From NCBI RefSeq assembly GCF_004917075.1, contig NZ_SSYB01000002.1:62001-126000 (forward strand): a stretch of 64,000 nt of DNA, written 5' to 3'. The notes beneath the pieces were generated by a model, which was not told the origin of the DNA, ran no database searches, and saw nothing but the letters and a program-made list of their open reading frames with translations. The position numbers and the translations under genes are program-made. Position 1 is the first letter of the stretch. Every line of letters begins with the position of its first letter. This DNA comes from Geomonas edaphica (GTDB lineage: Bacteria; Desulfobacterota; Desulfuromonadia; Geobacterales; Geobacteraceae). Of this stretch, positions 56,357-64,000 are shown piece by piece.

Positions 56357-56396
56357 GCCGCCCCCCACGCAAAGGGGGGCGGCTTCCGCCTTTTTT
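56357..56396 (+). terminator. Terminator after cydB
   Basis: GCCGCCCCCC and GGGGGGCGGC form a 10-bp stem around ACGCAAA; TTCCGCCTTTTTT follows. Confidence 0.88.
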
Positions 56397-56663
56397 GGGG
56401 ATGTGATCGGGGTGCAAGCCGTTGCCGCTAAGCGATTAAAGCGAAACCATTTCTATATTGACAAGTTCCCGTCCCCTTTGCTACTTTACCCTCTTGTCGT
56501 GCCCCTAAGCGAACAGCTCCGGTGCCCATACCCCTTCCGGGGAGGCAGCTTTTCTAGCGGATGCCCCGACAGAACCCGTCCCACAACTCCCCCCAGACAA
56601 CCATGCACGAGGCGTTACGGCAGAAAGGCTGCCCATATAAAGTGAACAAAGAGAGGACTTTTC
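56397..56663 (+). promoter_or_regulatory. Leader region of tig with candidate promoter
   Basis: TTGACA (56458-56463) and TACTTT (56482-56487) are 18 bases apart, which leaves a leader of about 170 bases before tig. The leader is C-rich (around 56520-56610). I see no other gene and no riboswitch I can name. Confidence 0.5.
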
Positions 56664-57980
56664 ATGCAGATCAACGTTGAATCGGTCAACAGCATCAAGA
56701 AGAAGCTGAACTTCGAAATTCCGGCGGACAAAGTTTCTGCTGAAGTCGACAAGGCTTATGCCGAAATAAGGAAGCATGCCGCCATCAAAGGGTTCCGCAA
56801 GGGCAAGGTCCCGATGGGCCTGATAGAGAAGCATTACGGCGAGAAGATGGCCGAGGACGTCGTGAAAAACCTCATCAGCGACACCTACTTCAAGGCGGTG
56901 GCCGAGCATGGGATCGAAGCGGTCGCCTATCCGGTGATTGAGAACGAGCCCCTCAAGAAAGGTGAAGCGTTCAAGTACTCCGCTACCGTGGAAGTATTCC
57001 CGAAGGTCGAGCTCAAGGAGTATCTCGACCTCGAGGTGCAGAAAGAGAAGCTCGAACTCGATGCCGCCGTGGTCGACGCCCGTCTCAAGGAGATGCAGGA
57101 GCGCATGGCCCAGCTGGCGCCCGCCCCGGAAGGGCATGCCGCCAAGCTCGGCGACTTCGTGACCTTCGACTTCAAGGGGTCCATGGACGGCGTTCCGTTC
57201 GAAGGCGGGGCCGCTGAGGACTTCCAACTGGAGCTCGGCTCCGGCCGTTTCATCCCGGGCTTCGAGGAGCAGATGGTCGGCCTGACCGCCGGTGCGGCTA
57301 CCACCATCACGGTTACCTTCCCCGAGGGGTACGGTTCAGCCGAGCTCGCTGGCAAGCCGGCTCAGTTCGAGATCGTCGTCAAGGAGATCAAGAGCAAGGA
57401 ACTGCCCGAACTGAACGACGAGTTCGCCAAGGAGTTCGGTGAGGAGTTCGAGACCCTGGACCTTTTGAAGGCGAAACTGGCCGAGATCAACCAGAGCCAG
57501 GAAGAGGCACGCATCGCCGGCGACCTGCGCGAGCGCGTCTTCAGGGCTCTGGTCCAGAAGAACGACCTTGAGGTTCCCGAGGCCATGGTGGATCGCCAGG
57601 TGCAGATGATGCTGGATAACACCAAGCAGCGCCTCGCCTCCCAGCGGATGTCCCTGGAGATGATGGGGATGACCGACGATACCTACAAAGCCCAGTTCCG
57701 CGGTGTGGCCAAGGATCAGGTGAAAGGCTCCCTCATCGTCGAAGCCGTCGCCGACAAGGAAGGGGTTCAGGTGACCGAGGAGGAGTTCGAGGCTCAGCTC
57801 GAGCAGATCTCGGCACAGAGCGGCCAGCCGATCGAGAAGGTGCAGCAGCTCTACAAGACCAACGAAAGGGCCAAGGAGAGCCTCATGGCCCAGATGCGGG
57901 AAGACAAGGCGGTGCAGTTCATCATCGAACGCGCCAAGGTGACCGAGGTTCCCAAGGCGGAAATCGCCGAAAACAAATAG
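56664..57980 (+). CDS. tig: Trigger factor
   Basis: This 438-residue ribosome-bound chaperone and prolyl isomerase has the N-terminal ribosome-docking loop with GFRKGKVP (about 44-51), a central FKBP-type domain (about 160-245, [14 protein letters not shown]) and a long helical C-terminal part. AGAGAGGAC lies before the ATG. It starts the common tig-clpP-clpX-lon order. Confidence 0.96.
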   Translation: MQINVESVNSIKKKLNFEIPADKVSAEVDKAYAEIRKHAAIKGFRKGKVPMGLIEKHYGEKMAEDVVKNLISDTYFKAVAEHGIEAVAYPVIENEPLKKGEAFKYSATVEVFPKVELKEYLDLEVQKEKLELDAAVVDARLKEMQERMAQLAPAPEGHAAKLGDFVTFDFKGSMDGVPFEGGAAEDFQLELGSGRFIPGFEEQMVGLTAGAATTITVTFPEGYGSAELAGKPAQFEIVVKEIKSKELPELNDEFAKEFGEEFETLDLLKAKLAEINQSQEEARIAGDLRERVFRALVQKNDLEVPEAMVDRQVQMMLDNTKQRLASQRMSLEMMGMTDDTYKAQFRGVAKDQVKGSLIVEAVADKEGVQVTEEEFEAQLEQISAQSGQPIEKVQQLYKTNERAKESLMAQMREDKAVQFIIERAKVTEVPKAEIAENK

Positions 57981-57988
57981 GAGATTCC

Positions 57989-58584
<596 letters not shown>

Positions 58585-58588
<4 letters not shown>

Positions 58589-59838
58589 GCAGAAGAGATG
58601 ACCGTTCCGATACGCTGATCTGTTCCTTTTGCGGGAAGAGCCAGGAAGAGGTGAAGAAGCTTATTGCGGGGCCGACGGTCTACATCTGCGACGAATGCAT
58701 CGAGCTTTGCAACGACATCATCGCGGAGGAGTCCAAGCTTGAAGACGCAACGGGTCCCGACGTGAGGAAGCTTCCCAAACCGCAGGAGATCAAGGAGGTT
58801 CTGGACGAGTACGTCATCGGCCAGGAACGCGCCAAGAAGGTCCTTGCCGTCGCGGTGTACAACCACTACAAACGCGTCGAGGCGCCCGTGAAAGCGGGGG
58901 ACGTCGAGATGCAGAAGAGCAACATCCTGCTTCTGGGCCCCACCGGCTCGGGCAAGACCCTGCTCGCCCAGACCCTGGCCCGCATCCTCAAGGTCCCCTT
59001 CGCCATGGCGGACGCGACCAACCTGACCGAAGCGGGCTACGTGGGCGAGGACGTCGAGAACATCATCCTCACCCTGCTGCAGGCCGCCGACTACGACGTC
59101 GAAAAGGCGCAGAAGGGGATCATATACATCGACGAGATCGACAAGATCGCCAGGAAGTCCGACTCTCCCTCCATCACCCGCGACGTGTCGGGCGAGGGAG
59201 TGCAGCAGGCGCTTTTGAAGATCATCGAAGGGACCGTCGCCAGCGTGCCTCCCAAAGGGGGACGCAAGCACCCGCAGCAGGAGTTCTTGAAGGTCGACAC
59301 GACTAACATCCTCTTCATCTGCGGCGGCGCCTTCCCCGGGCTCGACAGCGTCATCCAGCAGAGGATCGGCGTGAAGACGCTCGGCTTCGGCGCGGACGTG
59401 AAGAAGAAGGTGGAGAAGAAGGCGGGCGAGCTTCTGGCCGGTGTCACCCCGGAGGACCTCCTGAAGTTCGGCTTCATCCCCGAGTTCGTCGGGCGTCTCC
59501 CCATGCTCGCCTCACTTTCCGAGCTGGACGAGGAAGCGATGGTGCAGATCCTCAAGGAACCGAAAAACGCGCTGATTAAGCAGTACCAGAAGCTGTTCGA
59601 GATGGAGCACGTTAAGCTCAAGTTCACCGACGGCTCCATGATTGCCATCGCCCGCGAAGCGCTCAAGAGAAAGACCGGCGCCCGCGGCCTCCGCTCCATC
59701 CTGGAGAACGCCATGCTCGACATCATGTACGAGATCCCGTCCCAGAGTATGGTGAAGGAGGTGGTCATCAGCGAAGAGGTGATCTACAACAAGGAAAAAC
59801 CGATCATCGTCTACGAGAACGTGGCGGAAAGCGCCTAA
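58585..59838 (+). CDS. clpX: ATP-dependent Clp protease ATPase subunit ClpX
   Basis: This 417-residue AAA+ unfoldase has the N-terminal zinc domain CSFCGK / CDECIELC, Walker A GPTGSGKT near residue 116 and Walker [11 protein letters not shown]. The start is a TTG overlapping the clpP stop, supported by GGAGG six bases upstream and the family start SRRDDRSD. It delivers substrates to ClpP. Confidence 0.97.
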
Positions 59839-59860
59839 CAGGACCGCCTAACAGGACAAT

Positions 59861-62284
59861 ATGACCGAAGAAACCAGCACCAGACGCAGAAAGAAGAGAG
59901 GGAATCCGGAAAGATTCCCTCTCTTTCCTTTACGGGACATCGTCATCTTTCCCCACATGGTGATCCCCCTCTTCGTGGGGCGCGAGAAGTCGGTGCTCGC
60001 CCTCGAAGCAGCCATGGCTCAAAACGACAAGCTGATCCTTTTGGCTACGCAGAAAAACGCCCGCACCGAGGATCCCGAGCCGGGTGACATCTATACGGTG
60101 GGGACGCTGTGCCAGGTGATCCAGCTCCTGAAGCTTCCCGACGGCACCGTGAAGGTGCTCGTGGAGGGTAAGCGGCGCGGCTCCATCGTTTCCTTCAGCG
60201 ACCGGGCCGACTATTTCGAGGTCGACGTTGAGTCGCTCGTCGAGAAGCCGGACAACGTGACCGAGGCGGAAGCGCTCAAGCGCGGCGTGCTCGCTTCCTT
60301 CGAGAACTACGTCGGGCTGAACGGCTCGGTTCCCTCCGAGATCCTCCAGTCGGTGCAGGGGATCACCGACCCCTCCCGCCTCGCCGACACCATCGCTCCG
60401 CACCTGAACCTCAAAGTGGCCCAGAAGCAAGAACTCCTGGCCGCGGTGCAGCCGGCGCGGCGCATGGAGCGGCTCCTCTCGCTCATGGGGGCGGAGATCG
60501 AGATCCTGCAGATCGAGAAGAAGATCCACGCCAGGGTCAAGAAGCAGATGGAGAAGACCCAGAAGGATTACTACCTGAACGAGCAGATCCGGGCCATCCA
60601 GAAGGAACTGGGTGGGAAGGACGAGTTCAAGCAGGAGTTGAGAAACCTCGAGGCGAAGGCGGGTAAACTCCCTCTTTCCGCCGAGGCGAAGCAGAAGGTA
60701 CAAAGCGAGATCCGGAAGCTTAAGTTCATGTCCCCCATGTCCGCCGAGGCGGCCGTGGTGCGCAACTACGTAGACTGGCTCCTCGCGCTCCCCTGGGGTA
60801 AGTTCGCCGAGGAGAGACGCGACATCCCGGCGGCGCGTGCCTGCCTTGAGACGGATCACTACGGCCTCGAGAAGGTGAAGGTGAGGATCCTCGAGTACCT
60901 CGCCGTCAACGCGCTCGCCCCGGGGATGAAAGGGCCGATCCTCTGCCTCGTGGGGCCTCCCGGCGTCGGCAAGACATCGCTCGCGCGCTCGGTGGCCAAG
61001 GCGACCGGTCGCGATTTCGTCAAGATCTCGCTTGGCGGGGTGCGCGACGAGGCGGAGATCCGCGGACACCGGCGCACCTACGTCGGGGCGATGCCGGGGA
61101 GGATCATCCAGTCGCTCAAGAAGTGCGGCTCCTCAAACCCAGTGTTTCTCCTGGACGAGATCGACAAGATGAGCTCGGACTTCCGCGGCGATCCCGCCTC
61201 GGCGCTTCTCGAGGTGCTCGACCCCGAGCAGAATGCCTGCTTCAACGACCACTTCCTAGACCTCGACTACGACCTCTCGAAAGTGATGTTCATCACCACG
61301 GCCAACTCGAGCCATACCATCCCGAGGCCGCTTCTGGATCGTATGGAGGTGGTGCGGCTGGACGGCTACACCGAGCACGAAAAGCTCGCCATCGCGAGGC
61401 AGTACCTGATCCCCAAACAGGCCGAGGGGAACGGGCTTGCCGGCAAGGGGGTCGCCTTCACCGATGCGGCGCTTCTGGAGCTGATCCGGCGCTACACCCG
61501 CGAGGCCGGCGTCAGAAACCTCGAGCGCGAGATCGGCGCCGTCTGCCGCAAGATCGCCTTCTCCATCGCCGAAGGGGGCAAACCACGCCGCTCCGTGCAG
61601 CCCAAGCAGGTCGCAACCTACCTTGGCCCCCCGCGCTACAAGTACGGTGAGGTGGGGCAGGAGGATGCGGTGGGGCTCGTGACCGGCCTCGCCTGGACCG
61701 AGGTCGGCGGCGAACTCCTCAACATAGAGGTGGTCGCCCTCCCAGGGAAGGGTAAGCTGACCGTAACCGGAAAGCTTGGCGAGGTGATGCAGGAATCGGC
61801 TCAGGCTGCGATGACCTATGTCCGCTCAAGAGGTGAACTCCTCGGTTTTCCCAAAGACTTCTATCAGCACCTCGACATCCACATCCACGTCCCGGAAGGT
61901 GCCATACCGAAGGACGGCCCCTCGGCCGGGATCGCCATGGCGTGTGCGCTCACCTCGGCCCTCACCAGGAGGCCGGTGCGCCGTGATATCGCCATGACCG
62001 GCGAGGTGACCCTGCGCGGCACCGTACTTCCCATCGGCGGGCTCAAGGAAAAGCTCCTCGCCGCCGGGCGCGGCGGTATCAAGACCGTCCTCATCCCGAA
62101 GGAGAACGAGAAGGATCTGGCTGAGGTTCCCAAAGAGATCCTCTCCGGGCTCACCGTACACCCGGTGGCACACATGGACGAGGTGTTGGGACACGCCCTG
62201 CTTGCCGCAGTAGGGCTTCCTGCAGCAACCCTGTATGGGGATCAGGCCCAGGGAGCTGGCGAGGCTCCAGTGATACCCCACTGA
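59861..62284 (+). CDS. lon: Lon protease
   Basis: This 807-residue ATP-dependent serine protease has the LON substrate-binding domain (about 20-215, [19 protein letters not shown]), a coiled linker, an AAA+ module with [11 protein letters not shown] and a C-terminal protease domain with the catalytic Ser688 in PKDGPSAG and Lys near 731 ([14 protein letters not shown]). No ribosome site stands out before the ATG at 59861, which lies 22 bases after clpX. The length is usual for bacterial LonA. Confidence 0.97.
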   Translation: MTEETSTRRRKKRGNPERFPLFPLRDIVIFPHMVIPLFVGREKSVLALEAAMAQNDKLILLATQKNARTEDPEPGDIYTVGTLCQVIQLLKLPDGTVKVLVEGKRRGSIVSFSDRADYFEVDVESLVEKPDNVTEAEALKRGVLASFENYVGLNGSVPSEILQSVQGITDPSRLADTIAPHLNLKVAQKQELLAAVQPARRMERLLSLMGAEIEILQIEKKIHARVKKQMEKTQKDYYLNEQIRAIQKELGGKDEFKQELRNLEAKAGKLPLSAEAKQKVQSEIRKLKFMSPMSAEAAVVRNYVDWLLALPWGKFAEERRDIPAARACLETDHYGLEKVKVRILEYLAVNALAPGMKGPILCLVGPPGVGKTSLARSVAKATGRDFVKISLGGVRDEAEIRGHRRTYVGAMPGRIIQSLKKCGSSNPVFLLDEIDKMSSDFRGDPASALLEVLDPEQNACFNDHFLDLDYDLSKVMFITTANSSHTIPRPLLDRMEVVRLDGYTEHEKLAIARQYLIPKQAEGNGLAGKGVAFTDAALLELIRRYTREAGVRNLEREIGAVCRKIAFSIAEGGKPRRSVQPKQVATYLGPPRYKYGEVGQEDAVGLVTGLAWTEVGGELLNIEVVALPGKGKLTVTGKLGEVMQESAQAAMTYVRSRGELLGFPKDFYQHLDIHIHVPEGAIPKDGPSAGIAMACALTSALTRRPVRRDIAMTGEVTLRGTVLPIGGLKEKLLAAGRGGIKTVLIPKENEKDLAEVPKEILSGLTVHPVAHMDEVLGHALLAAVGLPAATLYGDQAQGAGEAPVIPH

Positions 62285-62303
62285 AAAAAAATTAGAAAAA
62301 AGG

Positions 62304-62333
62304 TTGACAGTCCGAAGCGGGCTCTGATATAAG
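62304..62333 (+). promoter_or_regulatory. Promoter for the HU gene
   Basis: TTGACA (62304-62309) and TATAAG (62328-62333) are 18 bases apart, with TGA directly before the -10. It lies just after lon, so hup has its own transcript start. Confidence 0.7.
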
Positions 62334-62370
62334 GTGGCTTCACTTTGCGATGCATCTCTAGGAGGAACTA

Positions 62371-62646
62371 ATGAATAAGGCTGAGTTGGTAAGCGCCATT
62401 GCCGAAGAAGCACAGTTGACCAAGGTTGATGCGGACAAGGCTCTCAGCGGTATCCTCGATGCCCTGACCGACTGCCTCGCTGGTGGAGACAAGGTCACCC
62501 TGGTAGGCTTCGGCACCTTCAGCGTCGCCGAGCGCGCCGCACGTACCGGTAAGAACCCGCAGACCGGCAAGCAGATTGAAATTCCTGCTTCCTCCGCTCC
62601 GAAGTTCAAGGCCGGCAACACCCTGAAGGCCCTGGTTAACGGTTAA
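62371..62646 (+). CDS. hup: Histone-like DNA-binding protein HU
   Basis: This 91-residue nucleoid protein starts MNKAELVSAIAEEAQLTKVDA; GFGTFSVAERAARTGKNPQTG carries the DNA-clasping arm, and PKFKAGNTLKALV the end. AGGAGG precedes the ATG. A small UUCG-type hairpin (GGTTCC-TTCG-GGAACC, 62649-62664) sits right after the stop but lacks a T run. Confidence 0.97.
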   Translation: MNKAELVSAIAEEAQLTKVDADKALSGILDALTDCLAGGDKVTLVGFGTFSVAERAARTGKNPQTGKQIEIPASSAPKFKAGNTLKALVNG

Positions 62647-62674
62647 GCGGTTCCTTCGGGAACCTGAAGGATGC

Positions 62675-62751
62675 GGGGTTGTAGCTCAGTTGGTTAGAGT
62701 GCCAGCCTGTCACGCTGGAAGTCGCGGGTTCGAGCCCCGTCAACCCCGCCA
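62675..62751 (+). tRNA. tRNA-Asp (GTC)
   Basis: A 77-nt cloverleaf: acceptor GGGGTTG paired with CAACCCC, discriminator G and encoded CCA. The anticodon loop CTGTCAC gives GTC (Asp), and the T loop is GGTTCGAGCC. The sequence is identical to the copy at 62936-63012. Confidence 0.97.
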
Positions 62752-62762
62752 TACAAAATAAT

Positions 62763-62838
62763 GGGTGAATAGCTCAGCTGGGAGAGCGCCAGCCTTACAA
62801 GCTGGATGTCGGGGGTTCGATCCCCTCTTCACCCACCA
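62763..62838 (+). tRNA. tRNA-Val (TAC)
   Basis: A 76-nt cloverleaf: acceptor GGGTGAA with TTCACCC, discriminator A and encoded CCA. The anticodon is TAC (Val) in CTTACAA. It is 11 bases after tRNA-Asp. Confidence 0.97.
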
Positions 62839-62847
62839 TAAAAACAA

Positions 62848-62910
62848 GTTCTACGTTATAGGTTCTAAGTTCTAAGTTTTAGTGCTTAGCATCAACGTAG
62901 AACGTAGAAC
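62848..62910. repeat. Short GTTCTAC inverted heptamer element (copy C)
   Basis: GTTCTACGTT and GTTCTAAGTTCTAAG on the left face AACGTAGAACGTAGAAC on the right. It is a shorter, diverged form of the elements at 38836 and 50688. It lies inside the tRNA cluster, between tRNA-Val and the second tRNA-Asp. Confidence 0.65.
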
Positions 62911-62935
62911 CGTTTCTCAACTTGGTTTTAGAGTT

Positions 62936-63012
62936 GGGGTTGTAGCTCAGTTGGTTAGAGTGCCAGCCTGTCACGCTGGAAGTCGCGGGTTCGAGCCCCG
63001 TCAACCCCGCCA
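62936..63012 (+). tRNA. tRNA-Asp (GTC), second identical copy
   Basis: The 77-nt sequence is the same at every base as 62675-62751, including the encoded CCA and the following TAC. It looks like a recent duplication or gene conversion. Confidence 0.97.
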
Positions 63013-63017
63013 TACGA

Positions 63018-63053
63018 GGAAAGGCCGCCATGCAAGGCGGCCTTTCCTTTTTT
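63018..63053 (+). terminator. Terminator of the tRNA cluster
   Basis: GGAAAGGCCGCC and GGCGGCCTTTCC form a perfect 12-bp stem around ATGCAA, with TTTTTT after it. Confidence 0.95.
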
Positions 63054-63224
63054 CGTTCTGGTCACCGGCTGCGACACCCGGTCTCTGCTTTCCCTTTAGC
63101 TTGACTTGGCAACGCTAAATCGTTTATCCTCTGCGAATCTCTTGTTTCGGGTGTATTTGCCGGTGAACCGGCCATGATATTGCGGTCTTAGCGTATTTAT
63201 TGCGAACAAAAGGCGACCCCCCCC

Positions 63225-63965
63225 TTGAAACCCATCAAGCCCATCGTGGTAATCCCCACCTACAACGAAAGAGACAACCTAGAAAAGCTGGTGCGGGAGA
63301 TCCTCGCGCTCGACCCGGCCGTCGAGCTCCTGGTGGTGGATGACAACTCCCCGGACGGAACCGGTCAGTTGGCTGACCGGCTTGGGGCCGAGACCGGACG
63401 GGTTTCGGTGATGCATCGAAGCGGCAAGCTGGGGCTTGGCTCCGCCTACCGCGAGGGGTTCGCCCGGGCTCTCGACATGGGTGCCGACCTCGTGGTGCAG
63501 ATGGACGCCGATTTCTCCCACGACCCCGCCATGATCCCGTATTTCTTCGAAGAGGCCCGGCAGGCCGACTTGGTCATCGGTTCGCGCTATCTGAACGGCG
63601 TGAGCGTGGTAAACTGGCCGCTGCGCCGCCTCATGCTGAGCTACTTCGCCAGTGTCTACACCCGGGTCATAACCGGGCTCACCATCTCCGACTGCACGAG
63701 CGGTTTTAAATGTTTCCGGGCCGATACGCTAAGGGCGATCGATCTCTCTAGCATACGTTCCGACGGCTACTCGTTTCAGATCGAGATGAACTACCGCTGC
63801 AAGGAAAAGGGTTTTCTTATCAGCGAGATTCCTATCATCTTCATTGACCGGCACGCCGGAACGTCGAAGATGTCCAAGCGCATCGTGCGCGAGGCGGTGG
63901 TTATGGTATGGAAACTGAAACTCGGCACGTTACTGCGCAAACTGCTGCCAGGGGGGAGGGGGTAA
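63225..63965 (+). CDS. Polyprenol-phosphate mannosyltransferase-like GT2 enzyme
   Basis: This 246-residue family 2 glycosyltransferase resembles dolichol-phosphate mannose synthase: VVIPTYNERDNLEKLV, VVDDNSPDGTG, the DAD metal site in QMDADFSHDP, and GSRYLNG. The catalytic domain has no long C-terminal membrane part, so it is the short DPM1 type. It would load a sugar on a lipid carrier for protein or glycan modification; the sugar is not certain. The start is TTG (63225), with only a weak AAAGGCG upstream. Confidence 0.9.
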   Translation: MKPIKPIVVIPTYNERDNLEKLVREILALDPAVELLVVDDNSPDGTGQLADRLGAETGRVSVMHRSGKLGLGSAYREGFARALDMGADLVVQMDADFSHDPAMIPYFFEEARQADLVIGSRYLNGVSVVNWPLRRLMLSYFASVYTRVITGLTISDCTSGFKCFRADTLRAIDLSSIRSDGYSFQIEMNYRCKEKGFLISEIPIIFIDRHAGTSKMSKRIVREAVVMVWKLKLGTLLRKLLPGGRG

Positions 63966-64000
63966 TGTCCTCGTCGTTTTGGTCTGCGCTCTGCCTAGCG
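63965..64000 (+). CDS. Start of a further gene, cut by the window edge
   Basis: An ATG at 63965 overlaps the stop of the glycosyltransferase (TAATG), and GGGGGAGGGGG lies just upstream. The frame reads MSSSFWSALCLA to the edge, which could be the start of a membrane or exported protein. Translational coupling suggests a partner of the glycosyltransferase. Nothing more can be said. Confidence 0.5.
   Translation, partial: MSSSFWSALCLA

Noticed and set aside
62649-62664. GGTTCC-TTCG-GGAACC hairpin after the HU gene as a terminator
   Set aside because: The stem is only six pairs and no T run follows. It may be a processing or stability hairpin before the tRNA genes.

Overview
The window is about 62% G+C by eye and densely packed with genes. 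It looks like a chromosome segment of a deltaproteobacterium of the Geobacteraceae (Geobacter, Citrifermentans or Geomonas type). The pointers are cbb3 and bd oxidases beside anaerobic nitrosative-stress genes, CimA-type citramalate synthase, small zinc-ribbon proteins, a clpPX-lon-HU block and dispersed GTTCAAC intergenic repeats. The genus is inferred from gene content only; no rRNA is present. The window carries no insertion sequence, prophage or CRISPR array.

Layout. 1-5987: the 3' part of a giant RTX/VCBS surface adhesin with 14 nearly identical 327-bp repeats, ending at a strong terminator. 6058-12877: an ExeA/GspA-GspB pair, a lipoprotein, an Asp/Glu racemase, a YefM-YoeB toxin-antitoxin pair, an exported protein, an MFS exporter and a LysE-type exporter. 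12935-21413: a membrane TPR protein of the TMTC type, a cysteine-rich ferredoxin with a winged-helix-like start, and a large hybrid histidine kinase translationally coupled to a REC-GGEEF diguanylate cyclase.

21425-30446 (minus strand): ccoN-O-Q-P-G-H-I-S for a cbb3-type oxidase and its assembly factors, followed by a SafE-like membrane protein and a cobalamin adenosyltransferase. The c-type hemes are distributed unusually: CcoO has two and CcoP one. 30825-37602: a nitrosative/oxygen stress block with hydroxylamine reductase (hcp), a nitric oxide reductase (norCB, with a diheme NorC), a Ric/YtfE di-iron repair protein and a bacteriohemerythrin, plus two small proteins that standard gene callers could miss. 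37878-40351: a YibQ-like deacetylase and an unusual ParA/MinD-like ATPase with a Cys-containing C-terminal part.

40474-52980 is housekeeping: xseA, xseB, ispA, dxs, a periplasmic TPR metallopeptidase, acpS, nnr, a CBS protein, tsaE, lysC, cimA and a helix-hairpin-helix protein. 53135-56342 holds a 51-residue zinc ribbon, an Rrf2 regulator and cydAB. A 15-bp operator-like motif lies just after the rrf2 promoter, and a related copy lies before cydA. 56664-62646 is tig-clpP-clpX-lon-hup. 62675-63012 holds tRNA-Asp, tRNA-Val and a second identical tRNA-Asp. A polyprenol-phosphate mannosyltransferase-like gene and the first codons of another gene close the window.

Taken together, the middle of the window looks like a kit for an essentially anaerobic cell that meets O2 and NO: two high-affinity terminal oxidases, NO reduction, hybrid-cluster protein, di-iron Fe-S repair and O2-binding hemerythrin, each set apparently under its own control.
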